Positions 48,224 through 59,665 are shown, counted from the stretch's first letter. The stretch: 64,000 bases of DNA from Vicia villosa (GCF_029867415.1 NC_081183.1:57920336-57984335); one strand, 5' to 3'. The notes: a model not told the origin generated them from the letters alone. Program-made: numbers and translations.

Positions 48224-48747
48224 GGTCCCCAGCGCAAATATTTTTATGAAGCATTTGTGAAGGATCACGTGTAAGCTTGCAGTGAGTGCCTATGATGCAA
48301 TCCCAGATCCAGGCCCTTGATTGAGTTTCCATGTTGATCCAACGCTTCTGGATCTGCAGGCGTATCAAGGATTCACAGAGGCGCGCCACACCTGATAAAA
48401 GTTAAGTTTTTTAATTTTTTATTTTATTTATAATTATATAGCATATTTAATTATATATATATATATATATATATCATTCAATTTCTTTTTCTTTTCTCTA
48501 TAATAATATAATAATTAAAACCTATTTTATAAAACTTTTTTACAATTATTATTTATTTATTTGTCTAGTGATTAATCTAATACTTATATTATTTATTTTT
48601 ATATTTCTATTTTTTTTTTTTTATTTACATATTTTATTTAATATCTACTTAATTGTATACGTATCTTTAAAAATTCCTATTTATTTCCTTTTGATTCCAA
48701 AGAATTCATAAAAAATTATTTTTGCATTCGATTTAATTTTCTTAACC

Positions 48748-48790
48748 CGATTTAATTAATTAGGTCGTAAGACCAATAATTAATTAAATC
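48748..48790 (+). other. GNRA-capped hairpin in young 5' LTR
   Basis: Outer stem GATTTAATTAATTA with its complement, inner stem GGTC/GACC and tetraloop GTAA. Compared with LTR A/B, the closing T-A pair has become C-G and the loop has changed from GCGA to GTAA, still GNRA. Repeated at 58178-58220. Confidence 0.7.
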
Positions 48791-49486
48791 AATTTACAAT
48801 TATGTGCAATTTAAAATTTAAATCAGGGTTTACGAAGATCGGCCCTACACTGAATATATCTACTTTTTCTGTGCCTTTTCAGGATTGTTTTTCCAGATGC
48901 CTTCCGAATACGCGCCTGATTCAAAAACCCAAAGTTAAGTATTCTACTTAATTTAATTTAACTTCCTATTTGGTTTATTTTGTATAAGGGCTGTTTCGCC
49001 TTCATTTTTCTCTGCCTTGTTTCTTTTCAGGGTTAACCTTAAAAGGCGCCCTACTAACCATATCAGATCAAATCCGAGCTAAGTACCCTCGCCTATTTAA
49101 TTATTGTTTCTTTATCTTTATTTATTTATTCTTTGTTGTTTAGGGTCAATCTTGCCCGCCTTTGAATTAGTCATACACTCACCCAATTTTGTTATTTATT
49201 TGCCTTCTCAGGGTTTGTTAAGTGCCAAAGCGACGAGTCTGGTAACCCTGAACCCTATCTTAAATATTTTTTCTATTTTTATTATTACTTGTGTCAACCC
49301 TGATAAGGGATCCGCTGGTTACAATTTCCCGCCCCCTTTATTGCTTTATATTATTATATACTGCGTGGTTAGTAATCTTAGGGAGTGCAACTCTGAATCA
49401 ATTAGAATAATTAAACACAAGATAATATAATCTGAATTGAATCACATGATTGGTGCACACACGCACGCTTTTTGGGTAACCCTCTC

Positions 49487-49537
49487 TGTTGCCTGTTGCC
49501 TGTTGCCTGTTGCCTGTTGCCTGTTGCCTGTTGCCTT
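49487..49537 (+). repeat. TTGCCTG heptamer repeat
   Basis: About seven tandem TTGCCTG units; the 3' LTR copy (about 58917-58967) has one T-to-C change. LTRs A, B and C have only two to four units here, so the array is expanding in this family. Confidence 0.8.
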
Positions 49538-50053
49538 TGTGTTTTTTGCAGAATAAGCCACGTCCCTCGAATATGAGGATACCTCAGCCATGTTGCCTCG
49601 ATAAAAAGGTCACGACCCTAATGATGCTGCCTTCGATACACAAATGACCTCGACCCTCGGAAGTTGCCTACGAAAAAGGCTGAGGTATCTTCTGGCTGCC
49701 TACTAAATGGCTTATTCTGATCCTTGCCTTAGACTACCTGCCCTTCTATGGCATGGGACAGTCTTATGGCAAAGGATGCTTCGATGACCCTTCAACCTCC
49801 AAACGAAAGGCTTCCTGCCCTCTTATGGCAAGGATAGACCCTTTCATTCTGAAAGGCAAAAAGAGACCTATCATCTGAGTTTAAGGTAATTGCCCCTAAT
49901 TGCCTTGCAATGCTCAAACTTTTTTTATTATATTCTTTCCCATAATTTTTCAAAAGGGCAACGCTTATTCACAAGCTAAAGTCCCTATCTCTTTCATCTA
50001 CTTTTTCTGAAAACGAGCAAGCAAAGCAATTAAGAGCCCATGGAAAACCATGG

Positions 50054-50086
50054 ATGCAAAGGGTGCCTTACACCTTCCCTTTGCAT
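50054..50086 (+). other. Conserved terminal LTR hairpin in young 5' LTR
   Basis: ATGCAAAGGG/CCCTTTGCAT, perfect 10-bp stem; repeated at 59484-59516 in the 3' LTR. Confidence 0.7.
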
Positions 50087-50178
50087 AAATTACCCCCCGA
50101 ACTCAGATTTCTTAAAAGGTTTTTTTTTTCTGTTTCTTTTTGCCTTTCCGAATATAGTTTGGATAAAATAAAAGTCGG

Positions 50179-50188
50179 TGGCGACTCT
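50179..50188 (+). other. Primer-site-like decamer in young 5' LTR
   Basis: TGGCGACTCT, 56 bp before the true primer site; also at 59609-59618. Confidence 0.7.
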
Positions 50189-50234
50189 TGCTATCCGCAC
50201 ATTTTGATAAAGTCAGTTCACCGTATTACAGAAC

Positions 50235-50252
50235 TGGCGACTCTGCTGGGGA
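50235..50252 (+). other. tRNA-Arg primer-binding site, young element
   Basis: TGGCGACTCTGCTGGGGA, four bases after the 5' LTR. Confidence 0.88.
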
Positions 50253-51410
50253 CTTTTCGATTAAGAGGGGTTACCTTAAAGGTTTAGGATTCATTTTAAA
50301 ATGTTTTCTATTGTTTGCTTTGTTTGTTTTATTTTTTCAGGGGCGTTTTGGGAAAACTGAAGGACGAATCCTATTCCCGGATTCAAGAACACCTAAGATT
50401 AGGAGTGGCATAGTCATGGAGACCCCCCTTGTGCATGCTTGGGGTTGGTCAAAATGAAGTTCACACTTGAGTTAGGCCTCCACTGGTTATTGTGTACCTC
50501 TTTTGCATGAGAGAGGTTTATGCATGTATCATTGGGTGCGTCGGAGCTCAAGGACCTTTAGTAACCCTTAACCCATCTTAACTTTTAGGAACGTAGTGGG
50601 GGGGCTATTCTTGGTGCATGCCAAGTTATGGTCGCTACCCGATACTACAGCTCAGATAGGTTTCTTCCTAAAGTATCATTGCGTGGTATGCATGTACCAT
50701 GTTCGAGGGTGCTTTAGAGGGGGCTGACAATTCTGAGTCACTTGGTAGAACCCGTTGCTGAAATCTCCTTATCCATAGAAATACCCTTGGGAAGGACACA
50801 TGATCAGACTCCATGCAAGCCTTAAGCCAAAAAATTGTGTGACTTGTGTGACCTGTTTGTGTTGCTACTAACCTTTGTTCTTTGCAGGTTTTGTTAAAAG
50901 GACGTGTGCCCTTACTATCTCACACTATGCCTAATGAACTGCATTCGCATAACATCATGACATCATAAGCATAACATGATTTAACTAACCCTTTCAAGGA
51001 TCTTAGGAATTTAGGGCGCACAGTTTCAGGTGCTCTTATCAAGGACTGAATTCCTATCTAGGGGCAAGAGGATTTATTTTCCTCTGGCCACGTGCCTTTC
51101 AATTCAAAGACTCGATACCTATCAAGGGGCAAAAGGATTTATTTTCCTCTGGCCACGTATCTTCAAATTCATAAGTATCCTGAACCAGAGGCGATGACCC
51201 ATTCGATATGGTGAGCTTGATTCTTAAAGAAGGACGTCCAAAGACGAAAGCCAGAATTCTCTAGGCATAGCTGTGTTCGATTCAATGTCTAAACGTTGCA
51301 AACTAAATTTCCTATGGATCCTCGAAAGCATTGCATTTACATTCATAACATCGCATAACAGGTTTCTTACAATAGGTCTCTCATCCTTCCTCGCTGTTTA
51401 TTTCAGCATC
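50253..51410 (+). other. Untranslated leader upstream of gag, young element
   Basis: About 1.16 kb, homologous to the family-2 leaders, without a credible ORF. Twin hairpins at 51067-51085 and 51132-51150 (the second has one mismatch). The frame of gag is open upstream to 51273 but the homologous start is at 51411. Confidence 0.65.
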
Positions 51411-52859
51411 ATGAATCTCGAACAATCAGTTAAGGATCTCCAAGCTCAAAACACTGAGTTCCAAGCCTTGATTTTGAATTTGTCCAAGGGGCAAGATGAG
51501 CTGAAATCCCTTCTGACTAAGAAGGAAAAGAAGACCAAGAAACCTAAAGGTGTCCTCAATATGGGAAGAAGGTTCAAAGGCCCTCTCAAAAAGGTTGAAG
51601 AAGCTGAAGCTCCCAAAGAGGGTAAGAAGACTCGAGGAAAAAAGCTTAGACCAATCTTGCAACTCAGGGATGCTGAAACCTCTGAAGACAGTGATGAGGA
51701 TGAGCAAGATGATGATGCTAGTATCAAAACCGATGCAAAAAGTAACCACGACTCTGCCGAACTCTCTGAAGAAGAAGAGGACTATTACCATGAGGGCGAA
51801 CATCCCGATGACAAATACAAGATGTTAGAAGAGCGTCTGAGAAGTGTGGAAATTCAGAAGGTACCTGGGCTGGATTTTGAAGAGCTTGGACTTGTGCCTG
51901 GGGTCGTTATTCCTCCAAAATTCAAAGCTCCCGCCTTTGCTAAGTATGATGGAGTCTCTTGTCCTAAACTACACTTGAGGTCTTATGTAAGGAAGATTCA
52001 ACCTCACACTGCTGATAAGAGGCTCTGGATCCATTTCTTTCAAGAAAGCTTATCTGGAACTCAACTCGAATGGTACTATCAACTGGAAAGTACCAACATC
52101 CATACCTGGGAAGATTTAGTTATTGCCTTCTATAAGCAATACCAATATAATTCCGATCTCGCACCAACTCGCATGCAACTACAAAGCATGTCTATGGGAC
52201 CTAAAGAAAGTTTCAAAGAGTACGCACAAAAGTGGAGAGATCTAGCTGGAAGAGTCCGACCTTCTTTGAATGATAGAGAGTTGGTGGACATATTCATGGG
52301 CACGCTAACTGGGCCGTTCTATAGTCACTTACTGGGTAGCTCCTCATCTGGCTTTACTGACCTCATACTGACTGGGGAACGTGTCGAGAGTGGCATTCGA
52401 AGTGGTAAGATTCAAATAGCGACATCCTCAGGTACTACAAAGAAGCATTTCAATGGGAGGGCAGATTCCAATGCTGTGTATGGGCAGAAAAGGATAAACC
52501 ATGATCAATCTATTGGGGCAGTTCTGAGCTCCACACCGGCGCCTCAACAAGGTCGTCAAGACAAACAAGTTACACCCAGACGTCAATTCACAAAGATCAA
52601 TATGTCACTAGCTCAAGCACTACAACACTTGTTGAAGTTAAAGTTGATCACTCTAAAGGACCCCCCTAAGAATCCTAGTACTTCTGCTCGAAGCTATAAC
52701 CCCAATATGAGGTGTGCATACCACTCTGATAGTCCTGGTCATGATACGAATAGCTGCTGGACATTAAGGAACAAAATCCAAGATATGATCGATGCTGGAG
52801 AAGTCGAGTTTGACACTCCTGAGACTCCTAATGTAGCTGCTAATAATATGGATGGCTAG
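51411..52859 (+). CDS. gag: Ogre/Tat-type Gag, intact
   Basis: A 482-residue Gag, the only undamaged element ORF in the window. The frame is open from 51273, but MNLEQ at 51411 is shared with both sister copies, so I start there. In order: coiled-coil-like N-terminus (about 1-35), Lys-rich segment (about 36-85) with a ~30-residue insertion relative to the sisters, acidic Glu/Asp/Ser segment (about 89-135), retrotransposon Gag core (about 150-330, with LEWYYQL around residue 220 and ESFKEYAQKWRDLAGRV), and a C-terminal knuckle with C435, H438, H444 and C449. The spacing C-x2-H-x5-H-x4-C is not the classical CCHC. It should form particles and package RNA in the cytoplasm. It ends at TAG with no pol after it, unlike gag-pro of autonomous Ogre elements. 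Confidence 0.92.
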   Translation: MNLEQSVKDLQAQNTEFQALILNLSKGQDELKSLLTKKEKKTKKPKGVLNMGRRFKGPLKKVEEAEAPKEGKKTRGKKLRPILQLRDAETSEDSDEDEQDDDASIKTDAKSNHDSAELSEEEEDYYHEGEHPDDKYKMLEERLRSVEIQKVPGLDFEELGLVPGVVIPPKFKAPAFAKYDGVSCPKLHLRSYVRKIQPHTADKRLWIHFFQESLSGTQLEWYYQLESTNIHTWEDLVIAFYKQYQYNSDLAPTRMQLQSMSMGPKESFKEYAQKWRDLAGRVRPSLNDRELVDIFMGTLTGPFYSHLLGSSSSGFTDLILTGERVESGIRSGKIQIATSSGTTKKHFNGRADSNAVYGQKRINHDQSIGAVLSSTPAPQQGRQDKQVTPRRQFTKINMSLAQALQHLLKLKLITLKDPPKNPSTSARSYNPNMRCAYHSDSPGHDTNSCWTLRNKIQDMIDAGEVEFDTPETPNVAANNMDG

Positions 52860-55710
52860 AAGGATAAACTTTTAATCATTAGTTTTACTTTCGTTTGCAA
52901 ATCCCTATTCTGTTTGTGTAAACATTCGAATTATGATAGACATTATCTATTTTTAATAATCATCATCAGTGCATTGCATATGTTTGTCTTGAATAATTTA
53001 TTTCGTTATCACTCATTTTAAAGTTATGTCTTTACTTTACATATGTTTTTATGATACTCAACTCCTGCTAAAACTGTAAGCCTTTTGAGGGAGGATGACG
53101 AAAACGATACCGCAGCCTCATACAGTATGCTTTTGAGCGGACTATGCTGACGATGTACAGGCATTATTTCAATTTCTAAACAGTGGAGATACAAGGATGT
53201 TAATCCCTCGTCAACCCTTTTGAGCCTAAGGAGTAGAAGTTTTCTTTCTTGCACAATTTAAAACCCTTGATCATAACCTGGGGCAGGGTAGTTCTCAGTT
53301 TAATTTGGCTGTGCATTCTATTTCAAGAAAATCGTTAATTACGCCTTTCAACAAAGGGTTCAATCACAAGCGATCATCCGTACACATCAAAGAAATGTTG
53401 GAGATGTCAAAAGCCAATGATGGTTCATCAATCGTCAAGCGAGGCAGTCAATATCTTTCAAAAAAGAAAAAAAAAGTGAAAAAACATATATACAAAGAAA
53501 AGCCTGCTAAGTCAAAAATCAAAAAGAAGACTTAGGCAAAAATCAAGGCGTCCCGCTGACTGTAAGTTCAAAAGAGACAGTTCAGGCAAAAGTTAGGGAT
53601 ATCAAAAAATGAAAGAAGAGAAGTTAATAAATTCCCAAACAACACAATGCTGTGACTACCAAAAGGAAGAAGTGACTGTCATCTCAAAAGTTCTCTTTGT
53701 TTGCGAACCATCAACATTATCAAAGGCGCAAATCCAAAAGTCTCTTGGAGCCTGAATGCATAAGTCGAACCAACTGAGCTTAGGAATGAAGAACATCACG
53801 AAGAAGGGGATGGGTGTAAATAAACTTTGAGCCCTTATCTTTTGTTTCTTAAAACCGTGAACCAAACCACGTTACAACCCTTAAAAGTCCTAACTGAAGC
53901 ATGGTTAGTTCGAAAGCATAGTGTCACCAAAAAGGTATCCTGACTCCTTAAGGTTTACTAAAATGCTGAGTGGATATTTCGCTTCTACAAAAAATAGCAT
54001 GTTTTACAAATATCACGCTTTTACATCTCTTGTTTTAATGTTTTTTTAAAACTCAAGACAAACGTATGCATTGCATCTCATGAATTCATTATTAAACATA
54101 TTCTGCTACGTAATTTCAAATGTTAGCATCAGAATAAATTTGCACAGGGTATGGCTAATGACTGAAAGTTATCCCGATAAACAAAATCACTCCAAGAAGC
54201 CATGTCTCTTACGTATACAATGGGCATGACATGTTTTCAATCTGGGGCAATCAAGTCAAGATTCGAAGAATCCCTCAAAATGCCAAAAGTCAAAGGCATT
54301 CATCCCAAGTGGACTTCCAACTATTTCCCGATCAATCTGGGGCAATCAAGTCAAGATTCCGAGAATCTCTCATGGATGCTCGAACAATCGGGAGCATACA
54401 TCCAAGTATATCTAAAGCTAGTCCCCAATCAACATAGGACACTGTCTTGAGCCTACGATTACTGGGGGCATATCGCCCATAGTGTACATCTCACAAAGTC
54501 CTCGCGAGGCGAATCTTTCTAAAGTTCCTGCTAACTAGGGCAAATCTATGCAAGTCCAGTCCGACATCTTGATCAATACTCAGCGGTGTGTCCCAATACA
54601 AATCCATGAATGGCAGCTATAATACTAGGGGCAACTTTCAAGACACCCGTGTCTCCCCCGCAGAGTCGGGTTCACAAGATCATATCCCCACAGAGCAATT
54701 ATTAAGAAGATATCTTCAAATGCTCTCGTCCCGACAAAGATATGGCTCCCCAATAGAGTTTACGTCTTCAACACAACCGGTCTCTTCAACACTTCTCTCT
54801 TCTCCAACATGGTTTACTAATATTTTTTATTCCCAATCAGGGTGCATCAAGTTACTGATTGTCCCCAAACAGAGATCATAAATCCCCAGCTGAGCATCTT
54901 CAAAAAAGATCATATATCAAAATCACAATGATGCAGAGATTTATTTTTCTCAATCAAGGACAAACCACATTCTGACATCATATATCATAAACATATCATA
55001 CATTGCATACATTGTCTCATATACAAGTTTCTCATTTATTTTGAGAAACTCATAACATATGCATCATAACATTGCATAAAGACTAACTCTACTTTTCTCA
55101 GGACATAAGTACAAGCAGATAAACAATAGCTACGATCTAATTCAGTTACTATAAATGGTACTGACACGATCATCTCTCCAAGACCTAATTTGGCCACCAC
55201 GAATGGTGCTGACACAATCAAAGAAAGAAACAGACTTAATCACAACACGCAAATCAGAAAAGACCACGACAACGGAGTCACGATAAAGGAATCACGACAA
55301 CTGAGTCACGATAAAGGAATCACGGCAACTGAGTCACGATAAAGGAATCACGACAACTGAGTCACGATAAAGGAATCACGACAACTGAGTCACGATAAAA
55401 GAATCACGACCACTGAGTCACGATGATGGAATCACCACAACGAAGTCACGACAATGGAGTCATAATGATTAAGTCACATGTCTAATCCTGGTATTCAGTA
55501 CAGAAACAATCATGACAATAGAGTCACTACAATTAATTCACTTCACACTATCCAGATGGCATCTTTAAGCCCATCTCCGACAAAAGTCCCTACTTTAGCT
55601 AGGGCAAATTTCTTGGTATTCTAGTGTTCAATCATCTTCCACCTTCAGATACCGACTGGCATACAGACCACTCTACATCTTCAGGTTTAAGATAATTGAA
55701 CAGGGGCAGC
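52860..55710 (+). other. 3' UTR and polypurine tract, young element
   Basis: Non-coding, 2.85 kb. It includes the block shared with families 1 and 2 near 53145-53230, a ~100-bp-spaced duplication of CAATCTGGGGCAATCAAGTC (54239 and 54330 region), recurrent GGGGCA motifs and a 28-bp tandem array at 55262-55440. The polypurine tract GAACAGGGGCAGC (55698-55710) sits directly before the 3' LTR. Confidence 0.75.
55262..55440 (+). repeat. 28-bp tandem array in 3' UTR
   Basis: About six copies of a 28-bp unit made of two 14-bp halves, CACGACAACTGAGT and CACGATAAAGGAAT. The half-units are themselves related, so the array probably grew from a 14-bp ancestor. More diverged half-units continue to about 55470. 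Confidence 0.88.
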
Positions 55711-57863
55711 TGTCATACCCCAAAATTTGCCCATGTTATTTTTTCACACATAAAAACAGAACAAAAGACAAAGCTCCAAAACACACTCTCCTATACAAAA
55801 GCTCTGAACTAGGGTTTGATTAATTCGATGGAAAATCATTGAATCAATGGCTCAAGGGGGTTCCATAGGGTCATTAACATCCCAAAGTATTTCCATATAA
55901 AGTTTCAAGTCAAACAGAGCAAATTGAGTCCCTCAAATCCTGATTAGGTCGACAATCGACTCTCAAGGGCAAAACAGTCATTTCAAGTCAATATACAGTC
56001 AAAGTTCAAGGTATTTGGTCAACAACATCCTCATAACCCTAAAATCATCATTTGATCAAGGGTTCATCATGATGATGCAAGGAAAGATCAGAAAAGTCAA
56101 AAGTCAAGAGTTACTATTTTGGGCATGAACTGAAAAAGTCAACCAAACTTTGAAAATTCACCAAATATTCATACTTCATCAGAAAAATTCCCACCAAAGC
56201 TCATTTTGAAGGGAATTCATTCCTCTATCTAATGGTCCAAGAATCAAAGCCCATAGGTCAATGGTTTAGGAGATATGGCTTCATACATTATAGGTCCTTT
56301 TCAAAAGTCAACAAAAAGACATGTTTTTCAAAGGTCATAAAATAAGAATGGAAAAAGATTTTGATATAGGACCAAAGGCATTGGATAAAGGATTCTCTAA
56401 GGTTTCCAAAATGTCCTAGAACACCCCCATACCTCAAAAATTGAAGGAGATACACCTTATCAAAGTTAGGCTATTGTGGAGGGAAAAATGTGAAGAAGTT
56501 TGATTTTTTTGCTAATGGGCCTATATTTTTAAATCCAAAACTTGTTCCCTAGGACACTGAGAGCCCATAGATCATTTCCCACGAATTTATTTAAATTATT
56601 TGATTTATTATGGATTTTTATTCATATTAAAAGTGATTTTAATCCAAATAAATCATATAATTGAAAAAGATTTGATTGGAGTCAATTTTTTAACTAATGC
56701 CAATCATCATTAAACCACATATTTCATATAATTTCGTGCACAAGAGATTGAGAGAAAATTGATTCAATTAAGGCCAAATTTAGAATGAATATAAACCAAA
56801 TTTCAATCAAATTTGCATAATTCCAAATCAAAGATTCAAGAGGATTCTTTCTATTTTTATAACCCTAATAGCTTCCTCTATAAGTACCCAAGCAATGCAG
56901 ATCACAAGGGTTAGAGATTCTTGCCTCAAGAGCCATAAAATCCGAGTGCAAAATTCATACAAAAGTCAAAGTCCAATTCTTGGATACAAGGTGATTCAAG
57001 GGTTTTTATTGGCTTCAATTCATTCCTAGTCCTTCCAGGAACCTCTCCCGATTGATTTCAAGCGTTGCATCTTCAAGAACCACGCACAAAAGCTTACGGT
57101 TTGTCCACTTCTAAATTCCTTCGATCTGCATAATACATACATCGTTCATGAAATTAAATTGCATAGTTGTGATTGTATGAATGTAAGGAGTGTTTCTGGA
57201 TAGTTTGGTAGAGTTTGAATGCAGGTGCACAAATCCGCCATTGTTGAGTTCCGAAGCTTTGAATTAGGGCTTTACGTTTCATTAAGAATTGGACGAAACC
57301 AGGGCCATATTCACGTTCAGGGGATCGTACCCAATCTATCCATGGTCCTATAGCATATTTTGTGTGCATGTTGTGTTGTTTTGTGTATGCAGGAGCTTTA
57401 GCCATGGTCGCGTGTTCGTAGGTAAAGGGCTATACCTAAGACGACGGACCCAGGGAAGAAGAAGGGTACGTGCCTTCGTATCATTGGCCAGTTTGAACTA
57501 AGGCGCGTCTTTTTTGTTTTGTTCCCATTAAGTCTTATTGATACAATACCATGTATTCGCTCCATGCTTCTAACAAACAACGCGCGTGGTTGGAATGGCA
57601 TAATGCATCGCTGGTGACAAGAGAGACGTGGGTTCGATCCTGGTCCCCAGCGCAAATATTTTTATGAAGCATTTGTGAAGGATCACGTGTAAGCTTGCAG
57701 TGAGTGCCTATGATGCAATCCCAGATCCAGGCCCTTGATTGAGTTTCCATGTTGATCCAACGCTTCTGGATCTGCAGGCGTATCAAGGATTCACAGAGGC
57801 GCGCCACACCTGATAAAAGTTAAGTTTTTTAATTTTTTATTTTATTTATAATTATATAGCATA

Positions 57864-57906
<43 letters not shown>

Positions 57907-59660
57907 TTCAATTTCTTTTTCTTTTCTCTATAATAATATAATAATTAAAACCTATTTTATAAAACTTTTTTACAATTATTATTTATTTATTTGTCTAGTG
58001 ATTAATCTAATACTTATATTATTTATTTTTATATTTCTATTTTTTTTTTTTTATTTACATATTTTATTTAATATCTACTTAATTGTATACGTATCTTTAA
58101 AAATTCCTATTTATTTCCTTTTGATTCCAAAGAATTCATAAAAAATTATTTTTGCATTCGATTTAATTTTCTTAACCCGATTTAATTAATTAGGTCGTAA
58201 GACCAATAATTAATTAAATCAATTTACAATTATGTGCAATTTAAAATTTAAATCAGGGTTTACGAAGATCGGCCCTACACTGAATATATCTACTTTTTCT
58301 GTGCCTTTTCAGGATTGTTTTTCCAGATGCCTTCCGAATACGCGCCTGATTCAAAAACCCAAAGTTAAGTATTCTACTTAATTTAATTTAACTTCCTATT
58401 TGGTTTATTTTGTATAAGGGTTGTTTCGCCTTCATTTTTCTCTGCCTTGTTTCTTTTCAGGGTTAACCTTAAAAGGCGCCCTACTAACCATATCAGATCA
58501 AATCCGAGCTAAGTACCCTCGCCTATTTAATTATTGTTTCTTTATCTTTATTTATTTATTCTTTGTTGTTTAGGGTCAATCTTGCCCGCCTTTGAATTAG
58601 TCATACACTCACCCAATTTTGTTATTTATTTGCCTTCTCAGGGTTTGTTAAGTGCCAAAGCGACGAGTCTGGTAACCCTGAACCCTATCTTAAATATTTT
58701 TTCTATTTTTATTATTACTTGTGTCAACCCTGATAAGGGATCCGCTGGTTACAATTTCCCGCCCCCTTTATTGCTTTATATTATTATATACTGCGTGGTT
58801 AGTAATCTTAGGGAGTGCAACTCTGAATCAATTAGAATAATTAAACACAAGATAATATAATCTGAATTGAATCACATGATTGGTGCACACACGCACGCTT
58901 TTTGGGTAACCCTCTCTGTTGCCTGTTGCCCGTTGCCTGTTGCCTGTTGCCTGTTGCCTGTTGCCTTTGTGTTTTTTGCAGAATAAGCCACGTCCCTCGA
59001 ATATGAGGATACCTCAGCCATGTTGCCTCGATAAAAAGGTCACGACCCTAATGATGCTGCCTTCGATACACAAATGACCTCGACCCTCGGAAGTTGCCTA
59101 CGAAAAAGGCTGAGGTATCTTCTGGCTGCCTACTAAATGGCTTATTCTGATCCTTGCCTTAGACTACCTGCCCTTCTATGGCATGGGACAGTCTTATGGC
59201 AAAGGATGCTTCGATGACCCTTCAACCTCCAAACGAAAGGCTTCCTGCCCTCTTATGGCAAGGATAGACCCTTTCATTCTGAAAGGCAAAAAGAGACCTA
59301 TCATCTGAGTTTAAGGTAATTGCCCCTAATTGCCTTGCAATGCTCAAACTTTTTTTATTATATTCTTTCCCATAATTTTTCAAAAGGGCAACGCTTATTC
59401 ACAAGCTAAAGTCCCTATCTCTTTCATCTACTTTTTCTGAAAACGAGCAAGCAAAGCAATTAAGAGCCCATGGAAAACCATGGATGCAAAGGGTGCCTTA
59501 CACCTTCCCTTTGCATAAATTACCCCCCGAACTCAGATTTCTTAAAAGGTTTTTTTTTTCTGTTTCTTTTTGCCTTTCCGAATATAGTTTGGATAAAATA
59601 AAAGTCGGTGGCGACTCTTGCTATCCGCACATTTTGATAAAGTCAGTTCACCGTATTACA
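55711..59660 (+). repeat. 3' LTR of young Ogre-like element
   Basis: A 3950-bp LTR, 12 bp longer than the 5' LTR because of a longer AT microsatellite (about 57869-57904). The other differences I noticed are C/T at 58411-58440 and T/C in the TTGCCTG array. All sub-features of the 5' LTR are present. Confidence 0.92.
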
Positions 59661-59665
59661 GTAAC
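59661..59665 (+). repeat. Target-site duplication GTAAC, right
   Basis: GTAAC directly after the 3' LTR, matching 46288-46292. Confidence 0.9.

Larger units (their letters stand above)
46293..50230 (+). repeat. 5' LTR of young Ogre-like element
   Basis: A 3938-bp LTR, TGTCATACCCCAAAATTTGC to GTATTACA. TATA box TATAAGTA at 47461-47468, A/B-box segment 48178-48223, AT microsatellite about 48451-48474, GNRA-capped hairpin 48748-48790, TTGCCTG heptamer repeat about 49487-49537, terminal hairpin 50054-50086, primer-site-like decamer 50179-50188. Minus- and plus-strand short frames in this stretch are identical in both LTRs and show no known domain; I treat them as chance ORFs. Confidence 0.92.
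46293..59660 (+). mobile_element. Intact gag-only Ogre-like element (non-autonomous)
   Basis: A complete 13,368-bp insertion with both LTRs (46293-50230 and 55711-59660), tRNA-Arg primer site, leader, one intact gag ORF, 3' UTR with tandem repeats, polypurine tract and a perfect GTAAC duplication. The internal region is only 5480 bp and contains no protease, RT, RNase H or integrase in any frame, so it needs enzymes in trans. By eye the LTRs differ by two substitutions and one AT-repeat length change, so insertion was very recent. Inserted into Tekay-like element 2 in the same orientation. Confidence 0.93.

Noticed and set aside
47736..48389. Overlapping ORFs on both strands with rather protein-like composition, repeated at 57154-57807
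   Set aside because: Their perfect repetition is due to LTR identity; no domain recognised and they overlap the tRNA-like segment and promoter-downstream region.
51273..51410. Upstream extension of the intact gag ORF (46 extra codons)
   Set aside because: The sister copies have stops in the same stretch and share the downstream ATG; the extension is leader sequence that happens to be open.
55262..55470. CRISPR-like repeat array
   Set aside because: Repeats are contiguous with no unique spacers and lie in a plant retrotransposon 3' UTR.
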